The position numbers and the translations under genes are program-made. From Euryarchaeota archaeon UBA251 (GTDB lineage Archaea; Thermoplasmatota; Poseidoniia; Poseidoniales; Thalassarchaeaceae): a stretch of 6,784 nucleotides of DNA. The notes under the pieces were generated by a model, which worked only from the letters and a program-made list of their open reading frames with translations, did no database searches and had not been told where the DNA came from. The stretch spans positions 1-6,784 of the forward strand of contig DAFJ01000013.1 in NCBI GenBank assembly GCA_002497905.1, read 5' to 3'. Of this stretch, positions 1 through 5,800 are shown piece after piece (within the stretch, counting starts at the first letter, position 1; each line of letters starts with the position of its first letter).

Positions 1-759
1 AGCAGCGAGATACAAAGTGACTGGAAGAATAAGAGTGACGCCAAAGCAACCTACCAATGCAGTCATACTCCAAATCAATTCCGTGATGGGGTCAATGGTG
101 AATTGCTCAACTGAAATCAGATCGTGATGTACCGTCTCAACCTGCACACCAGTCCCTGTGGAGTTCATTGGCGAACCCGTATCATCCAAAATTCTGATTG
201 TCCAAGTCCGATAGAGTTGAGCATCCTCAAGGGTACGATTCACTTCAAGTGATGTAGATGTCAAATTATCAGAAAGAATGGCCCAGGTTCCAGACAGGGG
301 CAAATCAGACGTGAGAATCCCTCTCATCGAAGCTGTGCCATCCTCAACATTCGACGAGTGCTTTGCTGAACTTTCACAGTTCTCAGCAATCCCCTCATAA
401 TCCTGGGTATCTGGAGTAAAGCATTGGAATGGAACATTGTCATCCACCTCAATCCCGAGATTTGGATGGTACCACCATACTCCACCCACTGCTGTGACTT
501 CCACGATAGATCCGAAAGGAGCATTGTCAATACTGACATTAATCCAAGATATTGCATCTTCAGTTGAGAATGTGTAAGACCCATTGACAGGGTCATCAAC
601 AACCATCACATCCCTAGCATCATTGGATGTCTTCGCCAGATAGTATCCCGAATCTAATGTCGCAGAATAAACCGCGTAAGAGAGGATTAGGATTAGCGTC
701 ATACCTAGGCCGACGATTGTCCGAAGCATGTTCGGATTCTGTGCCAGCGCCCTGCGCAT
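1..759 (-). CDS. Partial membrane-anchored extracytoplasmic protein, unknown function (3' end outside window)
   Basis: I do not recognise this protein. Reading leftward from 759, the frame stays open for 253 codons to the window edge. The N-terminus (MRRALAQNPN) is basic and is followed by a hydrophobic segment at about residues 14-33, a signal anchor or signal peptide. Residues 34 to about 225 form a polar, acidic domain with five N-glycosylation sequons (N59, N74, N165, N174, N199) and two cysteines (C113, C128). A second hydrophobic segment starts near residue 227 and runs to the edge, so the visible topology is helix, outside domain, helix. The frame closes upstream at a TAG shortly before the ATG at 757-759, making that the most upstream ATG. 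An internal ATG at 727-729 (residue 11) is an alternative start. Neither has a clear Shine-Dalgarno site. The gene is divergent from the ribosomal operon. The open frame and membrane pattern make it a convincing gene; function is unknown. Confidence 0.85.
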   Translation of the reverse strand, partial: MRRALAQNPNMLRTIVGLGMTLILILSYAVYSATLDSGYYLAKTSNDARDVMVVDDPVNGSYTFSTEDAISWINVSIDNAPFGSIVEVTAVGGVWWYHPNLGIEVDDNVPFQCFTPDTQDYEGIAENCESSAKHSSNVEDGTASMRGILTSDLPLSGTWAILSDNLTSTSLEVNRTLEDAQLYRTWTIRILDDTGSPMNSTGTGVQVETVHHDLISVEQFTIDPITELIWSMTALVGCFGVTLILPVTLYLAA

Positions 760-848
760 GACCGGGCCACGGTGCTATGGCTTTCAAATCCGCGCTTGCC
801 ACCTACACCTTTCCGGCAATCGTTTCTGAGACAAAGGACCCGGGAGGG

Positions 849-856
849 TTCATATA
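849..856 (+). promoter_or_regulatory. Candidate TATA box for the ribosomal protein operon
   Basis: The AT-rich octamer TTCATATA lies in a GC-rich stretch 37-44 nt upstream of the rpS19e ATG. With the usual archaeal spacing of about 26 nt from TATA centre to transcription start, the transcript would begin near 878-880 and carry a leader of about 13-15 nt, just long enough to include the Shine-Dalgarno site at 884-889. This is inferred from spacing and composition only. The matching TATATG on the other strand is too far from the left-hand gene to serve it as a leaderless promoter. Confidence 0.45.
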
Positions 857-883
857 CGCGAGGAAAGTCGGCGGGATGCTCTT

Positions 884-889
884 GGTGAT
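884..889 (+). promoter_or_regulatory. Ribosome binding site of rpS19e
   Basis: GGTGAT, a full match to the archaeal anti-Shine-Dalgarno core, lies 3 nt before the ATG at 893. The spacing is short compared with the 5 nt seen at the other sites of this operon, but the site supports the chosen start. Confidence 0.6.
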
Positions 890-892
890 ACG

Positions 893-1363
893 ATGTCGTC
901 ATTCCGTGATGTTCCTGCCGGTGACCTCATCGAAGGCGTGAAAGTGCTGTTGGAATCCAATGATTCCATTAAGGCCCCAGAGTGGGCTGAAATTGTCAAG
1001 ACCGGGACTCACAGAGAGATGCCACCTGTCCAACCAGACTGGTGGAGTCGCCGTGCTGCATCCATTCTTCGAAAGGTCGCCCTCCATGGCCCAATTGGCA
1101 CCAACCATCTCGCCCAGATGTATGGAGGAGCTCGCAACCGTGGCGTCCGACCTAACCGTGCAGTGACCGGATCAAGAAACGTCGTCCGCACTCTTCTACA
1201 GCAACTAGATGATTCTGGATACACAGTAATCAAGAAGAATCTAGCAGGAACAAAGGAATTGGGACGGATTGTGACTCCAGCTGGGCAGTCACTCCTTGAC
1301 CAAGTATCCAAGGAAATCCGTCCGTCTGCTGAAGAGGCCGCTCCAGGCCTAGGGAAATACTGA
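893..1363 (+). CDS. rps19e: 30S ribosomal protein S19e
   Basis: Small-subunit protein of the archaeal/eukaryotic-specific S19e family (156 residues; archaeal members are about 150), needed for late small-subunit maturation. Family features in order: the N-terminal start SFRDVPAGDLIE, matching the usual DVPAxxLI opening and supporting this ATG; QPDWWSRRAASILRK at about residues 47-61; GPIGTNHLAQMYGG at 66-79; RNRGVRPNRA at 81-90 in the basic RNA-binding segment; LLQQLDDSGY at 101-110; and a C-terminus ending in GKY, resembling the usual terminal KY. It is first in a five-gene plus-strand operon, with its own candidate TATA box and GGTGAT site upstream, and it ends 10 nt before rpL39e. In many archaea a PDCD5-like gene lies between S19e and L39e; none fits here. 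Confidence 0.97.
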   Translation: MSSFRDVPAGDLIEGVKVLLESNDSIKAPEWAEIVKTGTHREMPPVQPDWWSRRAASILRKVALHGPIGTNHLAQMYGGARNRGVRPNRAVTGSRNVVRTLLQQLDDSGYTVIKKNLAGTKELGRIVTPAGQSLLDQVSKEIRPSAEEAAPGLGKY

Positions 1364-1368
1364 GGTGA
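1362..1368 (+). promoter_or_regulatory. Ribosome binding site of rpL39e, overlapping the S19e stop
   Basis: GAGGTGA begins inside the S19e stop codon (TGA, 1361-1363) and ends 5 nt before the L39e ATG. It decides the start of this very short gene and suggests translational coupling. Confidence 0.7.
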
Positions 1369-1373
1369 AGTAG

Positions 1374-1529
1374 ATGTCATCACGCAAGACCTTCGGTAAG
1401 AAGAATCGTCTAAACAAGGTCACGAAGACTAATCGGCGTGTTCCTGTTTGGGTAATCCTACGAACCAACCGAAAGGTTCAGTCCCATCCTAAGCGCCACA
1501 ATTGGCGTCGTTCCAAACTCCAGAGGTGA
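1374..1529 (+). CDS. rpl39e: 50S ribosomal protein L39e
   Basis: A 51-residue, highly basic protein, the normal size for L39e. It is a small large-subunit protein that threads through the wall of the peptide exit tunnel. The sequence reads MSSRKTFGKKNRLNK, then the family core RRVPVWVILRT at residues 21-31, then HPKRHNWRRSKL near the C-terminus. These match the conserved pattern of lysine-rich start, RVPxWVxLKT core and RRHWRR tail. The ATG is 10 nt after rpS19e and 5 nt after a perfect GAGGTGA site. The gene ends in tandem stop codons (TGA TGA, 1527-1532), the first of which is embedded in the Shine-Dalgarno site of the next gene. It is short enough to be missed by length-filtered gene callers. 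The S19e-L39e-L31e order is the usual archaeal one apart from the missing PDCD5-like gene. Confidence 0.96.
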   Translation: MSSRKTFGKKNRLNKVTKTNRRVPVWVILRTNRKVQSHPKRHNWRRSKLQR

Positions 1530-1530
1530 T
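1525..1530 (+). promoter_or_regulatory. Ribosome binding site of rpL31e containing the L39e stop
   Basis: GGTGAT lies 5 nt upstream of the L31e ATG. Its internal TGA is the in-frame stop codon of L39e, so ribosomes terminating on L39e sit directly on the initiation signal for L31e. Confidence 0.72.
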
Positions 1531-1535
1531 GAATA

Positions 1536-1817
1536 ATGGCTGATGTTCGAAGAATGACGATTCCGCTCCGTGGTGCTTGGAAAGTCAGCCGTAACCATCG
1601 GGCAAATAGGGCGATTGAAGAAGTCAAGCGTCACGTTGTCCGCCACATGAAAGTCACCGAGCAGGAGAGGATTTGGATTGATGAGTCAGTCAACCACACC
1701 ATCTGGGCCCGTGGCATGCAGAAGCCACCCCGTAAGATCCAGGTTGTAGTAACCCGTGAGGAAGGATTCCCCATCGAAGTCAAGATGGATGATGAAGACG
1801 AGGATGGTGAGGCCTGA
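1536..1817 (+). CDS. rpl31e: 50S ribosomal protein L31e
   Basis: Large-subunit protein of the archaeal/eukaryotic L31e family, located near the exit of the peptide tunnel. Recognisable elements are MTIPLRGAWKVSRNHRANRAIEEV (about residues 7-30, corresponding to the conserved YTIPLRKAWxxPRxxRAxRA pattern), VRHMKV at 35-40, and IWARGMQKPPRKIQV at 56-70, the strongest family signature. At 93 residues it is a normal archaeal length. The C-terminus ends in an acidic tail (MDDEDEDGEA), which I infer to be a lineage feature. Start choice is supported by GGTGAT 5 nt upstream. The stop codon overlaps the S17e start by one base (TGATG at 1815-1819), so the two are probably translationally coupled. Commonly eIF6 (tif6) follows L31e in archaea; here S17e does. 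Confidence 0.97.
   Translation: MADVRRMTIPLRGAWKVSRNHRANRAIEEVKRHVVRHMKVTEQERIWIDESVNHTIWARGMQKPPRKIQVVVTREEGFPIEVKMDDEDEDGEA
1806..1811 (+). promoter_or_regulatory. Ribosome binding site of rpS17e inside the rpL31e coding region
   Basis: GGTGAG lies within the last codons of rpL31e (encoding Gly-Glu) and ends 5 nt before the S17e ATG at 1817. The spacing matches the L39e and L31e sites. Confidence 0.65.
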
Positions 1818-2008
1818 TGGGCAATATCCGTCCGTCATTCATCAAGTCCCGAGCCCTCCTACTTTTGGAGATGTATCCGGACAAGTTCAACTCGGATTTC
1901 GATAACAACAAGGTTCTAGTTGCCGAGTATACCGATGTATACAACAAGCGCATGAGAAACTGGATTGCTGGATACATCACACGATATGTCCAGCGCCGTC
2001 GTGATTAG
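1817..2008 (+). CDS. rps17e: 30S ribosomal protein S17e
   Basis: A 63-residue protein matching archaeal S17e, a small-subunit protein found only in archaea and eukaryotes (distinct from universal S17/uS17). The N-terminus MGNIRPSFIKSRALLLLEMYPDKF matches the family pattern GNIRpxfIKxxAxxLLexYPdkF, followed by the acidic DFDNNK segment. The C-terminal helix RMRNWIAGYITRYVQRRR (residues 45-62) matches the conserved RNrIAGYvTrlvkr ending. Length is normal and the start is supported by GGTGAG upstream. The start overlaps the L31e stop by one base. S17e is not part of the commonly described S19e-L39e-L31e-eIF6 cluster, so its position here is a local rearrangement or lineage feature. It is followed after 11 nt by the trmJ-like gene. 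Confidence 0.95.
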   Translation: MGNIRPSFIKSRALLLLEMYPDKFNSDFDNNKVLVAEYTDVYNKRMRNWIAGYITRYVQRRRD

Positions 2009-2019
2009 GGGCGAACCCT

Positions 2020-2805
2020 GTGGGAAATCGACTGGACGTCGACCTTCCTGAATACCCTCTTGAAATTGTCTTCGTCCTAGTACGACCTGAGTTCCCAGGA
2101 AACATTGGTGCAGTTTGCAGAGGTATGCTCAACTTTGGATTCGATAAGCTCAGAGTAATCGGTCATGACGGAAATTGGGAAGAAGAAACGAGGAAACGTG
2201 CTAAGCATGCACAATCTGTTCTCGATAATGCTGGAACCTACGATGATTGGGAATCATGCATGGAAGACGTATCTCTCGTGATCGGAACCTCAGGAAAGAG
2301 GGAATTAGGTGCTAAAATCCAATTCAGACATTTTCTGACACCTAGTGATCTAATTGAGAATCTCAAGGGATTATCAGGACGTGTTGCCATCGTATTCGGG
2401 CCTGAGGGAATAGGCCTTCTTCAAGACCAATTACGCCTATGTGACTTGCTTCTAACCATACCAACTTGGGAAGGTTATCCAATACTCAATCTATCTCACG
2501 CTGTTACAGTCGTCGCATATTCTATGCATCAAGATGTAGATTTAGAATCTGAAGATGAACGCTCTATTATGGATCCAATATTGAGACGGACGCTACGAGA
2601 AAGTGCAGCGAGAGTCGCCGATTCATTACCAATTCATGATAGCAAGAAGAGAGGAGCAAGAGAGCAACTAATCAGGACGCTAATGAGGAGTGGACCAGAT
2701 CAGTTCGAAGCACATCGGCTACTTGGAATCCTCAATGATGCTGCTGAGGCGCTGGAGGCGGCACAGAGTGCCCTCCAGATCAACGATGAAACTCCAGAGA
2801 AGTGA
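2020..2805 (+). CDS. trmJ: TrmJ-like tRNA (cytidine-32 2'-O)-methyltransferase, SPOUT superfamily
   Basis: Predicted S-adenosylmethionine-dependent 2'-O-ribose methyltransferase of the SpoU/TrmJ branch of SPOUT enzymes; characterised archaeal TrmJ methylates C32 in the tRNA anticodon loop. Motif 1 is VRPEFPGNIGAVCRGMLNFGF (residues 21-41; N28 and R34 conserved). VIGTSGKR follows at 87-94. Motif 2 is IVFGPEGIGL (124-133). Motif 3, the knot that binds the methyl donor, is IPTWEGYPILNLSHAV (147-162). The remaining ~85 residues are a charged, helical-looking C-terminal extension. At 261 residues the length fits TrmJ (E. coli, about 246). The start is a GTG at 2020: an in-frame TGA lies at 2002-2004, and the first in-frame ATG (M36) falls inside motif 1. 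The Shine-Dalgarno site is weak (AGGGG at 2007-2011). It is last in the operon. C32 specificity is inferred from family; another tRNA or rRNA target is possible. Confidence 0.88.
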   Translation: MGNRLDVDLPEYPLEIVFVLVRPEFPGNIGAVCRGMLNFGFDKLRVIGHDGNWEEETRKRAKHAQSVLDNAGTYDDWESCMEDVSLVIGTSGKRELGAKIQFRHFLTPSDLIENLKGLSGRVAIVFGPEGIGLLQDQLRLCDLLLTIPTWEGYPILNLSHAVTVVAYSMHQDVDLESEDERSIMDPILRRTLRESAARVADSLPIHDSKKRGAREQLIRTLMRSGPDQFEAHRLLGILNDAAEALEAAQSALQINDETPEK

Positions 2806-2817
2806 TACACAACAAGA

Positions 2818-5800
2818 TCAAGGTGAATTAGGATCGTACGGATCTGATGATGAACCGGTAACTGATCCAGTCCATTCTTCAATATCGAGGTATTGGTCAC
2901 CATCTGAATTGGTATCTCTCCAATTACCAACTTGGTCACCATCGATATCTAGGCAAGATTCTACACCATCGGAAATGCCATCACCATCACTATCAGTATC
3001 TAAGTAATCAGGTACAGTATTTCCATCAGTGTCTGCACCTGGCGCACCTGATTGATCAAACCACTCAGTTGTATCATGGATATTGTCACCATCACTATCG
3101 ATATCCTGGTAATCCGGTGTACCATCATTATCAGTATCATTTGTGTATCCTTCTACTGAATCAGGAATCCCGTCTCCATCATAATCGGCCTCTGCGATTT
3201 TATCACGGCAAATTGTTAGTCGAATAAAATCGACTATAGTATCATCCTGAACCAATACTTCGAAGTATGACTTGGAATTCAGCTCATCGATCAATGACCA
3301 AGGGCCTGCAACCAATGATGAGGGGCCATTGAAAACTGTACCAGCCGAGTGCATTGCATTCATATCAAGACTCAAGACATAACCGGGACCAGTTGTAGCA
3401 GCAGTTAATTGCGAGAATTGATAATTGACTAGTTGGGACGAATACTGACCCGAAGGATTGTTCCAAATGTCACTTGTAACTACTCCATTTTGATTACCAC
3501 CCAACCAGTTTCCGGATGCAGTGCCATCATCTGTTTCAAACCAAGAAAGTATGAGTGAGTCAGTCTCAGTCACTGTCCCATAATCCTTCATACCGATTTC
3601 CAGATTCGCTTGTAAGATGTCATTTGGGAGACCTGTAAATTGATGCATTAGCCATTTGTTCTGTTGAATAATATCGAAATCACCTATTTGGTTTGAAGAC
3701 CATGTGTTTCCGCTAGCCTGTTGAGACCATTGCATAAATTCTAACTGAGATGGACTGTAAGCCATACTTGGATCAACAAGTTGTGTGTCATAGTTATCCA
3801 AGAAACCTGCTGTGTATTCCTCAATGACATAATTTGTGCCCGTACTACAGTTGTCTGTGAAGCCACCCGTGCCCACTGAAAGATCTTCTGCGCACACTGT
3901 CAATTGCATATCGTCAACAACGATACCGTCCTGTATTGTGACATCCAATATTGAGAGAGCATTCATTGGACTTATCAGGTATACTGGGCCTCCAGTTGTT
4001 GTTCCTGATGCAGCGGAAGCAGCCATTGCCTCAAGGGTAGTTGTCCCAGAAACAGGTAGTTCATCGAGGTGAAGGACGGCATTATATTCTGGAACGTTTG
4101 AATTTAAATTTCCAACCATGGCACTCCAGTGAGTCACTGTACTGGGTCCATAGGTTGGGTTTTCAAAGCGAAGACTAATCATATCGTCCGCATAATTCGG
4201 ATTACCGAAGCCACCTCCATCTTTGAAATTGATAGATAGCTTTGCATCAGTGATATACATGCTTCCTTGAATTCCGGCACTTGGTAAATTACTGAAAGTG
4301 TGAATTAAGATACCATCATCATAATTGAATCCTTGATCAAATTCGAGTAGATTATTTATTTGATTAACTGAAGTTTGCTGAGAATTAAACATCATTCCAG
4401 AAGCCCAATTCATCAAAGATGGACTAGGATTAGTCAATGAATCGACTGTATTCCATGAATAATCGTCATCCATACCTGCTGTGTATACTGTTTGATGAGT
4501 ATTATTCAACGTAACATTACAACCGTAAGAACCAGGTGTCTGCCATTTTTCATCAGGGATCTTCTCGAAATCATCAACCTCTTCAAAACAAAGGTGAAGT
4601 TCGATATAATCGACTGCTTGGTCATCGCGAATCGTGATATCCAATGATTTGAACACATCCATATTAGGAATCATGTCAACACTTCCAATGGCAGAATTTA
4701 GTATATCCAATGAACTACCACTTGCAGGCATATCTGAGAGATACATGGTGTAGTGAGTACCCCAAGAACCAACTTGATTCATAGATGATGTACCAATATC
4801 TGCCCACCAAGTAGTAGGAGTTACTACAGGGCTAGTGACACCTACAGGGTTAGTGATATGATTCATAACAAAGACATCATCTGCTGAAGATTCATTTGAT
4901 CTACCCCTCAACTGGAACTCTAGATATGCATCTACAAGTTGGTATGATTGGAAGTTATTGATAGATGCCTGTGCTTGCACATATGCTGACCAATCAAATG
5001 ATTCCAAGAAATGGGCCCCTGGATTCATGTCATCGTAATCAACTGCCGGGGTGAAACCTGGGAATTGGCCGTTATGATATGATGAAAGAGCAGCGCTAGG
5101 TGAGGCAGTCTCTGAAGGAGGCGGCACAGCAAAAATGTCGTTGATCCCTGCAGTCATAACATAATCAGTATACGTAGTAAGAGAGTTCAGGTCTGGATTC
5201 GGATTTGTACGTAGTTCACATTCGTAACTATGCCCAATTGTAATGTTGTCATGAGTTGGATTGAAAGGAGGATCTCCCGGAGTAACACATAATGACAATT
5301 CGAAATAATCAACCATCTGAGTGTCATAGACAACAATGTCAAGCAAATCTGCTGAGTTCATACTCGGTATGAGATTTGTATTTCCTGCAGCACCTTGGGC
5401 AGCATTTATTCCTGCCATAGGTAATGTATCTAGATGCATGAAATAAATCGCATCGAGCCAAGGTGCAGTTGGAGATGTTGCAGTTAGGTCGATATTCATG
5501 CTCCAAGCAGCATTTGTAGTATCCTCAAATCGAAGCATGATAGTATCAGAAGGTGTAACACCAACAGCGGTAGGCAATCCATCATCCTGATAATTCAACC
5601 TCATTTCCAATGTCGCATCAGTAATCGTGCCACCAGTCACCGAATATGGCAAATGGAATGTATGCATAACAATCTGGCCCACTCGGGGAGTGTCGTATTC
5701 AGATCCAGGGAGATTCCCAATGTAACCTGGAATTTGGTCATGCCATAAATCCAATTCAGCGCTTGGGTTAGGATATGTATCAAGCATACTTGTATCATAG

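Larger units (their letters stand above)
760..892. other. Divergent intergenic region, GC-rich with short inverted repeats
   Basis: This stretch separates the leftward membrane protein from the rightward ribosomal operon and should hold both promoters. It is visibly richer in G and C than the flanking coding DNA. It contains GCCA/TGGC at 766-769 and 778-781, and TTGCC/GGCAA at 796-800 and 815-819, the latter extendable by CG/CG across a mismatch. A GCGC/GCGC pair at 747-750 and 754-757 lies just inside the left-hand gene. On the minus strand, the AT-rich patch ATTTGAAA around 782-789 sits about 26 nt from the ATG at 759, where a TATA element for a leaderless transcript would be, but it is a poor match. 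I see no gene here. Confidence 0.5.

Noticed and set aside
731..830. Possible tRNA (serine-like segment GGATTTGAAAGCC on the minus strand)
   Set aside because: The flanks of the would-be anticodon loop do not pair, no GGTTCGAATCC-like T arm is in the right place, and no 7-bp acceptor stem forms.
620..902. Minus-strand reading frames at 620-802 and 705-902 as small genes
   Set aside because: They overlap the promoter region and the start of the membrane protein in other frames and resemble no family. The third minus-strand frame gives a membrane-protein pattern and stays open to the window edge.
899..1383. Antisense and alternative-frame reading frames over rpS19e (899-1108, 960-1166, 1009-1383)
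   Set aside because: They lie within the clearly recognisable S19e gene and have arginine/proline-rich shadow composition with no family resemblance.
2860..3180. DNA-level tandem repeat or CRISPR-like array (recurring CCATCACTATC)
   Set aside because: The similarity follows the repeated Asp-Ser-Asp-Gly-Asp codons of the calcium loops; spacing is uneven and there are no constant-length repeats with unique spacers.
3836..4072. Plus-strand reading frame inside the lipoprotein gene as a separate gene
   Set aside because: It is antisense to a conserved repeat unit, has no ribosome site and reads as a low-complexity shadow.
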